In this document: piece after piece, positions 26,814-35,634 of the stretch
Layout: each line of letters opens with the position of its first letter
Numbering within the stretch: the stretch's first letter is position 1
Origin: Traorella massiliensis
GTDB taxonomy: Bacteria; Bacillota_I; Bacilli_A; Erysipelotrichales; Erysipelotrichaceae
DNA: 64,000 bases
NCBI RefSeq assembly: GCF_900104665.1
Contig: NZ_LT629967.1
Location: forward strand, 379,624 to 443,623
Direction: 5' to 3'
Notes under the pieces: model-generated
Seen by the model: only the letters and a program-made list of their open reading frames with translations
Told to the model about the DNA's origin: nothing
The model's database searches: none
Position numbers and translations under genes: made by a program

Positions 26814-27539
26814 TTTCAAAAAAGCATTGACAAACATACGTTCCGTACAGTAAAATATAATCCCTTTAAATGAGGGTTTACAATTGAATACGATGTAAGA
26901 TTGAGATGTAGCAAAGCCACCCAATGCCGTCGGTATGCTAAGAGAAAATACCGTCACCCACCACTCTATGCGTTTTGGTACTGTTAGCGAGTGAATGGGT
27001 GCGATAACAGTCCCGTCTTTGAATTTCAAAGCCGTTACATAGAACATCATTTTGAAGCGAGAGCAAAGCTCCCGCCGATTCTTGATGTCTGTGTAGTGGC
27101 TTTTTTGTTTTGCCTTTTTTCAAAAAACTATGCATAAAATCGAAGATTTTTGACGTTAGATAGAAAAGTTTTTGAAAAGGTTGGATTTTTAGCCCTTCTC
27201 GCTGGCTACTTATTGAGGGGCAAATTAAGCCGCTTGTACTTAACAACTGAATAACCGTCCGAATGGGATATGATTTTGCGATGATATGAGCGAAACAACG
27301 CCGCTGAAAACGCAGGGGCAGGAACGACATTCGGGTAGAACGGCAAAATGGCTCTTGAACTGTAAAAGTCGGTGCTTTTCCAAACAGAAAAGGTTTTGAC
27401 GATGTCCGCATCGTTCGGGGTGTTTCTATTAAAAATTCCGTATTTTTCACAAGTCTTGAACTGTGAAAAATCGGTAAAAAATGCCCTACTTAGAAAACAC
27501 AAGAAAAATTAAGCTATTTTTTGAAAGGAGCGTGAAGTG
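26814..27539. other. Non-coding or decayed stretch of the mobile element
   Basis: About 730 bases have no credible gene; the long minus-strand frames here lack ribosome sites and known domains. A hairpin with 9-bp arms (TTTTTCACA at 27443-27451 and TGTGAAAAA to 27470) is visible. The base composition (more G and C) resembles the recombinase remnant that follows, so it is probably the eroded core of the element. Confidence 0.5.
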
Positions 27540-27709
27540 ATGAAAACAGGACTTAAAAGTCGCAGAAAACAACAGAGATATTCTTTGATGAAGCGAGCCG
27601 ATGGATAACGGTAAGCACGTACAATACCGATCTCAAAAACAGATTGACCGCCTATGCTAAAATGCATCCCGATCTGTGCAGGCTTACCGATGATACAGAG
27701 GATGGCGGG
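27540..27709 (+). pseudogene. Truncated and frameshifted recombinase-accessory gene
   Basis: From the ATG at 27540 (AAAGGAGCG upstream) the frame opens MKTGLKS and then shifts. In another frame the sequence reads TTEIFFDEASRWITVSTYN, then TDLKNRLTAYAKMHPD and LTDDTEDGG. This is the start of a small protein often found directly before large serine recombinases in clostridial elements. The homology stops at about 27709, where recombinase sequence begins in a third frame. One frameshift and one deletion are therefore needed to explain it. Confidence 0.65.
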
Positions 27710-28907
27710 TGTACCGCTTACAACAAATCCGCCTTTTGGGTATATGAAAAATCCCGAAAATACAAAGGAATGGATTGTTGATGAAGAAGCGGCAAAGACC
27801 GTAAGACAAATCTTCGCCCTATGTGTTGAAGGACTTGGACCGACACAGATCGCAAAGCGGCTCAAAGCCGCAAAGGTGCTGACACCTACGGAATATTGGA
27901 TTAGTATCGGCAGGAATTGCAGTAAACCGCCCGCCGTTCCGTATAATTGGTGTGCAGATACCGTTGCGAATATTCTTTCAAAGCAAGAGTATTGCGGAGA
28001 TACGGTCAATTTCCGAAGCACAACAAAGTCCTTTAAGAACAAAACCAAGATTGAAAGACTGCAGGAAGAATGGAAAATCTTCCCGAACACTCATCCGGCA
28101 ATCGTAGACCGAGAAGTGTTTGAATTGGTGCAGGAACTTCGGCAGCACCGCCGCAGACCTACTAAAAGCGGAATCGTCAGTTGGTTTTCGGGACTTCTCT
28201 ACTGTGCAGATTGCGGAGAAAAATTGTATTACAGCGTAACAAATAATTACAAACGGGAGCAAGCATATTTCTTCTGTTCCTCGTTCCGCAAAAATTCCGA
28301 TGAATGTTCCGCCCACTATATTCGTGAAAAAGTGGTAATGGAAAATGTATTGGAAAGTATGCGACGTATCCTACTGAACGTGCAAGCCTTTGAAAAGGAA
28401 TTTGCCCGCAAACAGATGGAATGTTACAGCGAGGATAAGAAAAGAGAACTTGTGGAGAAACGCCGAGAGCTTAGCAAGGCAAAGAAGCGTATCGCAGAGA
28501 TTGACGGTCTTATACAGAAACTCTACGAAGATAACGCTATCGGTAAAATATCCGATGAACGCTATGCCACCTTGTCAATGTCCTACGAGGAAGAACAACG
28601 GGAACTAAAAACTGCACTTCCTGATATGGAAACCTATCTTGAAACCGAAACGGACAAGGCCGAGAGTTTACAGAGGTTTATTGATAAGGTCAAGAGGATA
28701 ACCGAAATCAAGGAACTAACGTCTGAGTTGGTACACGAGTTCATTGATAAAATCGTGGTACACGCTCCAAGATACCTTGACGGCAAAAGAGTTCAGCTCA
28801 TTGATATTTACTACAGCGGCGTTGGCATACTCCGAGAACTCACTCCCGAAGAAATGGAAGAAGCGTTCCAAAAGCATATGGCGGAACGCAAAGCAAAAAC
28901 GGCATAG
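27702..28907 (+). pseudogene. Large serine recombinase lacking its catalytic domain
   Basis: About 400 codons are open, beginning near PPFGYMKNPENTKEWIVDEEAA (the Recombinase domain). A zinc-ribbon segment follows with CADCGEKLYY and later FFCSSFRKNSDECSAHYI, then a coiled coil (about 28430-28660) and the C-terminal tail. The N-terminal resolvase domain with the catalytic serine (about 140 residues) is missing, replaced by part of the preceding accessory gene. The protein cannot catalyse strand exchange, so the element is probably immobile unless helped in trans. Confidence 0.85.
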
Positions 28908-28965
28908 CCAATGGCTACACCGCTTAACGAAATCAATTATTCAGTTTAGATACAAGAGCCACCTT

Positions 28966-29010
28966 GGGGCACCTTCCTTACGGAGGGTGCCCCAATTTCG
29001 GTCTTTTTTA
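28966..29010 (+). terminator. Intrinsic terminator at the right end of the element
   Basis: A 12-bp stem (28966-28977 with 28982-28993, one G-U pair) with a TTAC loop region is followed by TCTTTTTT. The loop and lower stem mirror the hairpin at 22414-22443 in inverted orientation. Confidence 0.88.
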
Positions 29011-29060
29011 GTATCAAAAAATGACCATTGAAATGTAAACTACTTTCATAGTCAAACACA

Positions 29061-29089
29061 TTGTAAATGATTTTTAAAAAGTCTATAAT
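29061..29089 (+). promoter_or_regulatory. Promoter of nrdD-nrdG
   Basis: TTGTAA (29061-29066) and TATAAT (29084-29089) with a 17-base spacer, about 45 bases before the nrdD start. I saw no clear NrdR-box pair. Confidence 0.7.
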
Positions 29090-29135
29090 AAAATCGATAA
29101 GAACATTTTAGGGAAGAAATTGGGAGGCTTTAAAT

Positions 29136-31481
29136 ATGATTACTAAAATCAGAAAAAGAGATGGACGTGAAGATCATTTCATTCCTGAACGTATCACACG
29201 GGCCATTTTTTTAGCGGCTACACAGGTGGCAAAAGAAGAAGGAACAGAAGCAGATTACAGTACTGCGGAATATCTGACAGATCGAGTTGTATCTCTTTTA
29301 AATAGAGAATACAAAGATGCGATTCCTTCTGTAGAACAAGTACAGGATGCAGTCGTAAAAGTATTGATCGAAACAGGTCATGCGAAAACGAGTGAAAAAT
29401 ATATTTTGTATCGTGCCGAAAGAACAAATATCCGTAATATGAAAACCCGTCTGATGAGATCGATCAAGGAAATTACTTTTTCTGATTCAAACGAAAGCGA
29501 TCTTAAGCGTGATAATGCGAATATTGATGGTAATACTGCAATGGGAACGATGCTTCAGTATGGAAGTGCGGTTTCAAAAGAATTTTGTATGAGTCAGGTG
29601 ATGAATCCTGAACATGCCCTGCTTCATGAAAATGGAGATATTCATGTACATGATATGGATTTTATGAACATGGGAACATTGACTTGTTGTCAAATTGATC
29701 TTTCAAAGCTTTTCCAGGGAGGTTTTTCTACAGGACATGGTTTTTTAAGAGAACCACAGGATATCATGTCTTATGGAGCCTTAGCGGCTATTGCGATTCA
29801 AAGCAATCAAAATGACCAGCACGGTGGACAAAGTGTTCCTGCTTTTGATTATTATTTAGCGCCAGGTGTTGAAAAAACATTTAAGAAAACATATTATCAA
29901 AACATGAAAAAAGCCGTTGAACTGATGAAAGGCTTAGATGTGAATGTTTTAGAAGATCTAAAAGCAATTGAAAATAATAAGGGTGTTTATCCAAAGATCC
30001 AGATGCCTCAGGAATATTTGGATGAACAACAAGAATTATTAAGAAATAAATATCAGTTATCTGAAGATGATATCAAAAAGATAGAAAAATTTGCTTATGA
30101 TGAAACCTATCGTGAAACAGATAGAAAGACTTATCAGTCAATGGAAGGTTTTATTCATAATCTAAATACGATGCATTCACGTGCTGGTGCACAGGTACCT
30201 TTTTCAAGCATTAATTTTGGTACAGATACTTCAGAAGAAGGAAGAATGGTTTCAAAAAATCTGATATTAGCACAGGAAGCAGGACTTGGAAATGGTGAAA
30301 CACCTATTTTCCCAATTCTTATCTTTAAAGTAAAAGAAGGTGTCAGCTATAATGAAGAAGATCCTAACTATGATCTTTTCAAGTTAAGCATGCGTTGTTC
30401 CGCAAAACGTCTTTTCCCAAATTTCTCATTTTTAGATGCACCTTTCAATAAACAGTATTACATTCCAGGAAATGTAGATTCAGAAGCTACTTATATGGGA
30501 TGCCGTACACGAGTTGTGGGTAATATCAATGGTGAATCAACCGTTACAGGCAGAGGAAATTGTTCCTTTACATCTATCAATTTGCCACGTATTGGTATCA
30601 AGCATGGAGTGGTAACTTTAGGAAAGTTTGATGAAGTAGGTTTCTTTGCGGAATTAGATTCTAAAATTGATGCAGTGATTGCGCAATTAAAAGAAAGACT
30701 GGTAATTCAGTCAAATAAAAGAGTCAAGAATTTTCCGTTCCTTATGGGACAAGGTGTATGGAGAGGTTCAGATAAGCTAGGCTGGAATGATACTTTAGAA
30801 GATGTTGTGAAACAAGGAACATTGACTTTAGGTTTTATTGGTCTTGCGGAATGTCTGAAAGCTTGTATCGGTGTACACCATGGAGAAAGTGAAGAAGCAC
30901 AGAAATTAGGCTTAAAGATCATCTCTCATATGCGTGAACGTATGGATCAGCAGATGAATATCGATCATTTGAATTTCTCATTGATTGCGACACCTGCAGA
31001 AGGACTGGCAGGACGTTTTACACGAATGGATAAAAAACGTTTTGGTATCATTGAAGGTGTAACGGATCGTGAATATTATACGAATAGTTTCCATGTGCCT
31101 GTTTATTATCATATCAGTGCTTTTGATAAGATTAAAATTGAAGCACCATATCATGAACTTACCAATGGCGGTCACATCTCTTATGTGGAAATGGATGGAG
31201 ATCCATGCAATAATCTGGAAGCTTTTGAAGCAGTTGTGCGCTGTATGAAGGAAAGCGGTGTAGGTTATGGCAGCATCAACCATCCGGTGGATCGTGATCC
31301 AGTATGTGGTTATTCAGGTGTTATTGAAGGGCATCGCTGTCCAAAATGTGGTCGTGATGAAACGAAGGGCGAAGTAAAATTTGATAAGATTCGTCGTATT
31401 ACAGGCTATCTCGTAGGAACAATCGATCGCTTTAATGACGCTAAAAAAGCGGAAGAACACGATCGTGTAAAACATGTCTAA
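29136..31481 (+). CDS. nrdD: Anaerobic ribonucleoside-triphosphate reductase
   Basis: A 781-residue class III reductase that makes deoxyribonucleotides without oxygen using a glycyl radical. Residues 1-95 form an ATP-cone (ITKIRKRDGREDHF, KVLIETGHAKTSEKYILYR). The catalytic barrel follows. Near the end, the zinc site has the cysteine pairs of PVCGYSG and HRCPKCGR, and RRITGYLVGT holds the radical glycine. A GGGAGG ribosome site precedes the ATG. The activase gene overlaps its end by eight bases, so the two are co-translated. Confidence 0.96.
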   Translation: MITKIRKRDGREDHFIPERITRAIFLAATQVAKEEGTEADYSTAEYLTDRVVSLLNREYKDAIPSVEQVQDAVVKVLIETGHAKTSEKYILYRAERTNIRNMKTRLMRSIKEITFSDSNESDLKRDNANIDGNTAMGTMLQYGSAVSKEFCMSQVMNPEHALLHENGDIHVHDMDFMNMGTLTCCQIDLSKLFQGGFSTGHGFLREPQDIMSYGALAAIAIQSNQNDQHGGQSVPAFDYYLAPGVEKTFKKTYYQNMKKAVELMKGLDVNVLEDLKAIENNKGVYPKIQMPQEYLDEQQELLRNKYQLSEDDIKKIEKFAYDETYRETDRKTYQSMEGFIHNLNTMHSRAGAQVPFSSINFGTDTSEEGRMVSKNLILAQEAGLGNGETPIFPILIFKVKEGVSYNEEDPNYDLFKLSMRCSAKRLFPNFSFLDAPFNKQYYIPGNVDSEATYMGCRTRVVGNINGESTVTGRGNCSFTSINLPRIGIKHGVVTLGKFDEVGFFAELDSKIDAVIAQLKERLVIQSNKRVKNFPFLMGQGVWRGSDKLGWNDTLEDVVKQGTLTLGFIGLAECLKACIGVHHGESEEAQKLGLKIISHMRERMDQQMNIDHLNFSLIATPAEGLAGRFTRMDKKRFGIIEGVTDREYYTNSFHVPVYYHISAFDKIKIEAPYHELTNGGHISYVEMDGDPCNNLEAFEAVVRCMKESGVGYGSINHPVDRDPVCGYSGVIEGHRCPKCGRDETKGEVKFDKIRRITGYLVGTIDRFNDAKKAEEHDRVKHV

Positions 31482-32010
31482 GATGAAAATAAGATTAGCG
31501 AGCAAGTGTAATATCGACAGTATCGTCGATGGACCGGGATTAAGAATTGTTGTCTGGACACAGGGTTGTCCACATCACTGTCCTTTTTGTCACAATCCAC
31601 AAACCCATGATTACAAGGGTGGCTTTGAAGAAGACATAGAAACGATCATTGCGTTATTAGATGATATTAAGTTACAACAAGGAATCACTTTTTCAGGAGG
31701 AGAACCTTTTGAACAGCCTTTGCCTCTTATAGAAATTGCCAAGGCAGCCAAGAAAAAGAAGTTAAATATCTGGGCTTATAGTGGTTATCTTTATGAAGAA
31801 TTGCTTGAAAAAAAAGATTGTTTCGAACTGCTTCAATATGTAGATGTACTCGTTGATGGACGCTTTATTCATGAACAAAAACATTATCAGCTCAAATTCA
31901 AAGGATCATTGAACCAGCGTATTATTGATGTACAAGCATCACTAAAAGAACACAAGGTCATCTTAAGTAAATATGATGAAGAAAATGAAAAGCTGAAGAT
32001 AGAACAATAA
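31474..32010 (+). CDS. nrdG: Anaerobic ribonucleotide reductase activating protein (radical SAM)
   Basis: A 178-residue radical-SAM activase that generates the glycyl radical in NrdD. The iron-sulfur cluster motif is GCPHHCPFCHNP (Cys-x3-Cys-x2-Cys, about residues 32-39), and SAM-binding GITFSGGEPF follows near residue 72. The start ATG overlaps the last codons of nrdD. Confidence 0.95.
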   Translation: MSKMKIRLASKCNIDSIVDGPGLRIVVWTQGCPHHCPFCHNPQTHDYKGGFEEDIETIIALLDDIKLQQGITFSGGEPFEQPLPLIEIAKAAKKKKLNIWAYSGYLYEELLEKKDCFELLQYVDVLVDGRFIHEQKHYQLKFKGSLNQRIIDVQASLKEHKVILSKYDEENEKLKIEQ

Positions 32011-32461
32011 GTTTTATTTTCAGTTTTTTTGTAACTCGAAATAGTGTGTGGATAAGTGAAGTGCATCATTAAGATATGATGCATTTCATAAGGAAGAAAA
32101 AGAAGAGTTGACAAGTATGACAATGATTTTCATAGCATAACACTAAATCGTGTATCCGCACTAATTGGTCCTATATTTAAAAAAGTGTTTGAACTGAATA
32201 ACCTAAAAATCATTCCAACAAAAAAGGTTATTCTCAATAAATAACTTAGACAATAACGAGATTTTGAGCAGATTTTTATAGCTATAAAACAGAAAAAATT
32301 AGACTTTTTATATATAAAATGTGATATAATTTCAATTAGAAAAACACTAAATAATGTTTTGATAATAAGAAATAAAAAGTTTAAGTATTCATGTAGATGA
32401 TTAATTGAGATCATTCTAAATTATTTATAAAATAGTTTTAATTCACTGGCAATTTATTTAA
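32011..32461. other. AT-rich intergenic region next to the acquired island
   Basis: No gene is supported here. Two hairpins are visible: arms 32062-32069/32076-32083 (8 bp) after nrdG, possibly a weak terminator without a T run, and arms 32196-32204/32225-32233 (9 bp). A promoter-like TGTGATATAAT at about 32321-32331 leads to no open frame, so the gene it served may have been lost when the island entered. Confidence 0.45.
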
Positions 32462-32466
32462 ACTAG

Positions 32467-32715
32467 TTAAGAAAATGCATGTTTCAGGACAACAGCGAAG
32501 GTGAACACAAAAGCAAGCAGGGCAATCCCCTTTCGGAGGATATCTGCCCTGGTGAAGCGTTGTTCTCTTTTTTCGATCAATCCTAATTCCATACATTTCT
32601 CCCTTATGGCCGGAGGATAGTCGCCTACCGAGGCAAAGGGATTTTTCAGTGTCAGCGGAACAATCAGGATTGTGAATAATAAGATACCAATCAGACTTTC
32701 TATCATGACCGCCAT
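32467..32715 (-). pseudogene. Truncated copy of the island membrane protein
   Basis: From the ATG at 32715 (GGAGGTG eight bases upstream) the product matches the first about 75 residues of the protein encoded at 35142-35627 almost residue for residue (MIESLIGILLFTILIVPLTL, then VGDYPPAIREKCMELGLIEK). Similarity ends abruptly at about 32479 (GTTTCAGG) and the frame stops soon after. The last membrane helices are missing. The break marks the left edge of the acquired island. Confidence 0.85.
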
Positions 32716-32720
32716 ATTCG

Positions 32721-33590
32721 CTACACCTCCGATATCCATTTTATCGTTTTATGAAAAGCGTCTTCACGGCTATGCCTGCAGTCCTCCGGATATTGTCTCT
32801 CAATTTTAAACATTTTCAGCTTAGGTGGATTTAATGGAACAAGAATGTGGCTTGCTTTTTCATATTCCAAGACATCTACCCGGAAAGCAAACCGGTGTTT
32901 TTCCAGGCGGTTTACCATATATGCCACTGCCTCTTTGCTGGGCCACATGAGATCTTCCTTTGCGTAAATAAATAAAATGTTTCCCTGAATGTTCTCCACA
33001 TGAATGGCTGTATCCTCATCAAAATGTTTCAGCGGTTCTTCGTAGATGTAGGATAACTCGAACTGCTGATGGAGGATGAGGTTCCGGATTGCCGGCCCAT
33101 ATTTCAGATGCGCTGTCATACACGGAAAATCTTTTCCCCTGTATGTGAATTCGGAGGCAGATGAAAAAGTTTTCGATGCCATGCTTTTATTCCCGTACAT
33201 GCCTCCCCATATACAGTGGATCGGGGAGAGGGCAACAACGCCGCAGATATCCGGCATAAGAGAAGCGCAAAGCAATACCAGTTCAGCGCCTTTTGAAATG
33301 CCATACATGATAATCTTTTCATATCCTTTGTTTTTCAGCCACAGGATCGCTTTTTCAAATGGATCGACAGGCACCCGAACCAGTTCTTTCGGCAGCCCGT
33401 CTACGTTCCAGTAACAAATACCTAACGCGGCGATGCCGCACCTGGCAAACATAGCACCCACATTCATCGGGATATTTTCATTCCCTTCGCTGCCGCCTAC
33501 TACGATGACGACCTTTTTGGGATCATGATCCTTAACAGGGACATGATAAAGTCCATAGAACCCCTCCTGTGCAACCGTCACATATTCCAC
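32721..33590 (-). CDS. BAAT-like acyl-CoA thioesterase/acyltransferase-family hydrolase
   Basis: A 289-residue alpha/beta hydrolase related to the C-terminal domain of bile acid-CoA:amino acid N-acyltransferases and acyl-CoA thioesterases. The nucleophile elbow is MYGISKGAELVLL (GxSxG, with Ser where BAAT has Cys), and later LFIYAKEDLMWPS supplies the acid and ASHILVP the histidine. It has no signal peptide. It overlaps the ATC-hydrolase-family gene by 13 bases. Its stop codon lies just behind the GGAGGTG of the next gene, so translation is coupled. Substrate unknown. Confidence 0.75.
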   Translation of the reverse strand: MEYVTVAQEGFYGLYHVPVKDHDPKKVVIVVGGSEGNENIPMNVGAMFARCGIAALGICYWNVDGLPKELVRVPVDPFEKAILWLKNKGYEKIIMYGISKGAELVLLCASLMPDICGVVALSPIHCIWGGMYGNKSMASKTFSSASEFTYRGKDFPCMTAHLKYGPAIRNLILHQQFELSYIYEEPLKHFDEDTAIHVENIQGNILFIYAKEDLMWPSKEAVAYMVNRLEKHRFAFRVDVLEYEKASHILVPLNPPKLKMFKIERQYPEDCRHSREDAFHKTIKWISEV

Positions 33591-34282
33591 TTTCCCAACT
33601 CTCCCTGTTTTTGCAGCTTGGATTGCTGTCCGTATTTTCTTTCTTTATCCCATTTAGAGTCCTTTTTGCAAACATAGAAATCACACTTTTCTGCGCCCTC
33701 TGCAAGTGTACCTGTCCTGTATAACACGCCGCCCATGAGATCAGCAGAAATAAAATCCATGGCACACATATAGGGTATCAGTTCTTCCAAATGCTCCTGT
33801 TTTCCAAGCGCACACAGGCCGCACCTGTGATAGTTGATGGTGTATTCGTCTGCATCCCTTCCGGGAATCGTCTCCGTCATCCAGTTGAATTCACTGTCGG
33901 ATATGGCATTTGCAATTCTGTCCTTCTTGACTTTCTTTTTTTGATATTCCATATCAAATGGATTTTTACTCCCGAAAGCTTTTTTAATGAGCGACGCCTG
34001 CATCGTGGCTGTCACCATTTCCCCGAACTGCTCATGGCTCATCGCCCCATCCATTGCCTTATAAACTGCCATCCAGACAATTCCGCCGGAAAGACAGATT
34101 CGCAGAGGATTTTTCGTAAAACCGCCTATGTCGGGTGTCCTCGCCAACATATCTTTAAAGTTTTTACGTGATTTCTTCTTCACCCTGAATGTATCCGTAT
34201 TTTTGCAATTGGCTGCGATATATTTGAAAATAGCAGGTGTCATCGCTGACCACATCAGTTTTTCACAGATGGTGTTTTTCAT
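33578..34282 (-). CDS. L-2-amino-thiazoline-4-carboxylate hydrolase family protein
   Basis: A 234-residue protein with the marks of the ATC hydrolase family: NYHRCGLCALGKQEHLEELI, YMCAMDFISAD and the closing RTGTLAEGAEKCDF. The namesake enzyme opens a thiazoline ring on the way to cysteine in Pseudomonas; most family members have unknown substrates. I chose the ATG at 34282, eight bases after AAGGAG; the ATG at 34288 is too close. It overlaps both neighbours, which indicates one operon. Confidence 0.75.
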   Translation of the reverse strand: MKNTICEKLMWSAMTPAIFKYIAANCKNTDTFRVKKKSRKNFKDMLARTPDIGGFTKNPLRICLSGGIVWMAVYKAMDGAMSHEQFGEMVTATMQASLIKKAFGSKNPFDMEYQKKKVKKDRIANAISDSEFNWMTETIPGRDADEYTINYHRCGLCALGKQEHLEELIPYMCAMDFISADLMGGVLYRTGTLAEGAEKCDFYVCKKDSKWDKERKYGQQSKLQKQGELGKWNM

Positions 34283-34916
34283 ATTCATGCTCCTTCAAAA
34301 CGTACTCATAAACGAGGGACTGATTGCCGGAGCCATCCTGAAAGGGCTTCTCTGCCACTTTCTTAAATCCACGTTTTTCATAAAACTCCCACGATGCAAG
34401 AGTGTTCGTAAAAAGCCGCACACGATCTGCTCCATCAGCTTTTGCCCGATTCAAAAATTGTGTGACCAATGCGGTTCCCAACCCCTTTCTGTAATTCCTT
34501 CTGGACGAAAGGGCAACGAGTTCCAGATCGCATTTCCCAACGGTTTCCTTATCCCTTTCCTGTAGCTGACGGAAAAAGGCATCAAACTGCTTCTGGAATG
34601 GTGCTGACATTTTATATCTTTTCAGATAGAACTTGAGAAACATTTTACACCAACGGCCATAGTGCTTTTTTGTCTCATACTGAGCTGCCAGAGCCTTGCT
34701 GAAACGCTTATCATATTTTCCACAGATGAATCCTACGACCTGATGATCCTCCGTTTCCGCAACATAGGTGAAATTGCATTTTTCAATCAGGATCTGTGCG
34801 TAGTCACGCAAAAGTATTTTATCGTTCTGATCCACAGAGCATGAAAAGAATCCTTCGTAGAAGCAATCCCCGCAGGCCGCAGCATCTTTTTCCTTATATG
34901 GACGAACAGTAAACAT
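34263..34916 (-). CDS. GNAT-family N-acetyltransferase, first gene of island unit 2
   Basis: A 217-residue acetyltransferase. Motif A is SSRRNYRKGLGTALVTQFLNRA, followed by RVRLFTNTLASWEFYEKRGF. A helical insertion of about 50 residues (about 75-125) separates the N-terminal strand region from the catalytic core and is unusual in length. AGGAGGGT precedes the ATG. The gene is under the operator-bearing promoter at 34942-34991. Substrate unknown. Confidence 0.82.
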   Translation of the reverse strand: MFTVRPYKEKDAAACGDCFYEGFFSCSVDQNDKILLRDYAQILIEKCNFTYVAETEDHQVVGFICGKYDKRFSKALAAQYETKKHYGRWCKMFLKFYLKRYKMSAPFQKQFDAFFRQLQERDKETVGKCDLELVALSSRRNYRKGLGTALVTQFLNRAKADGADRVRLFTNTLASWEFYEKRGFKKVAEKPFQDGSGNQSLVYEYVLKEHEYEKHHL

Positions 34917-34941
34917 GGATGTACCCTCCTATGCGCAAATA

Positions 34942-34991
34942 AGTTAGTCATAACTAACTAATATTATATCAGGAGACATGCAGGATTGCAA
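34942..34991 (-). promoter_or_regulatory. Island promoter 2 with 18-bp palindromic operator
   Basis: On the minus strand TTGCAA (34986-34991) and TATAAT (34963-34968) are 17 bases apart. Three bases after the -10 comes the operator (34942-34959), with perfect 6-bp arms AGTTAG/CTAACT and a 6-base centre. The transcription start must fall inside the palindrome, so a bound dimeric repressor (TetR- or MarR-like) would block initiation. The same design occurs at 36473-36522. Confidence 0.82.
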
Positions 34992-35022
34992 TTCATTTTT
35001 TACCTGTTAATCATTTGATAGT

Positions 35023-35049
35023 GACATGGCGGGTCATGAGAAACCTCCT
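35023..35049 (-). other. Orphan start: ribosome site plus 8-codon frame
   Basis: After the membrane protein gene of unit 1, a strong AAGGAGG site is followed by an ATG at 35036 and eight codons (MTRHVTIK) before a stop at about 35013. It could be a leader peptide, but is more likely the 5' scar of a gene lost when unit 2 was joined on. Confidence 0.4.
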
Positions 35050-35141
35050 TCCATTTTAGAGTAAAGGAAGAGCAGGAGACATAGTAAGAGATTTCCTACT
35101 GAATGCGAATCATATTCTGTTTTATATCATTTGATGGCTGA

Positions 35142-35627
35142 TCAGAGGATTGCTGTAATCACTCCCACTGCAAGACAGGCGTGCAAGCCAAGAAGCATAC
35201 CAATACAGGACTGCTTAATATGAAAACAGTAATCCTTATATTCTTCCATATCCTCTGTGCCTGGTATCCTGACTTTTTTCGAATGGCAAAACCAGATGCA
35301 GTCAAGTACAAGGGCATCATACCAATCAATGATCAGCCAGATCAGGTAGGAATCCCGAAACCCTTTCCAGAATGTATCCGCTCCATTAAACCGTTTCAGG
35401 ATAACAGCGAAGATGAACACAAAAACAAGCAGGGCGATCCCCTTCCGGATGATATCTGCCCTGGTAAAGCGTTGCTCTCTTTTTTCGATCAATCCTAATT
35501 CCATACATTTCTCCCGTATGGCCGGGGGATAATCTCCCACCGAGGTAAGGGGATTCTTCAATGTCAGCGGAACAATCAGGATTGTGAATAACAGGATTCC
35601 GATTAAACTTTCTATCATGACCGTCAT
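35142..35627 (-). CDS. Island membrane protein, full-length copy
   Basis: A 161-residue membrane protein with about four helices (residues 5-22, about 62-80, 95-112, 138-158). A conserved cytoplasmic or loop segment reads VGDYPPAIREKCMELGLIEK, and a second reads IDWYDALVLDCIWFCHSKK. I recognise no named family. The ATG at 35627 has GGAGGTG eight bases upstream, and this site includes the stop region of the methyltransferase gene, so translation is coupled. A truncated paralogue closes unit 2 at 32467-32715. Confidence 0.75.
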   Translation of the reverse strand: MTVMIESLIGILLFTILIVPLTLKNPLTSVGDYPPAIREKCMELGLIEKREQRFTRADIIRKGIALLVFVFIFAVILKRFNGADTFWKGFRDSYLIWLIIDWYDALVLDCIWFCHSKKVRIPGTEDMEEYKDYCFHIKQSCIGMLLGLHACLAVGVITAIL

Positions 35628-35634
35628 ATTCACT

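Noticed and set aside
26880-26965. GCAAAGCCACCC stretch resembling part of a c-di-GMP-I riboswitch
   Set aside because: Only one short segment matches; the conserved hairpin arms and the second ligand-binding segment are not present, and no gene follows.
26799-27502. Overlapping minus-strand open frames between the IS30 element and the recombinase
   Set aside because: Their composition is unlike a protein (rich in Ser, Phe, Arg without pattern), they lack ribosome sites and they overlap each other in different frames.
27509-28316. Minus-strand frames opposite the recombinase
   Set aside because: They are antisense shadows of the recombinase reading frame.
32130-32414. 94-codon minus-strand frame after nrdG
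   Set aside because: No ribosome site, AT-driven composition and no domain; it lies in an intergenic region.
33076-34844. Plus-strand frames across the acquired island
   Set aside because: They run antisense to overlapping genes with clear families and have no start signals.
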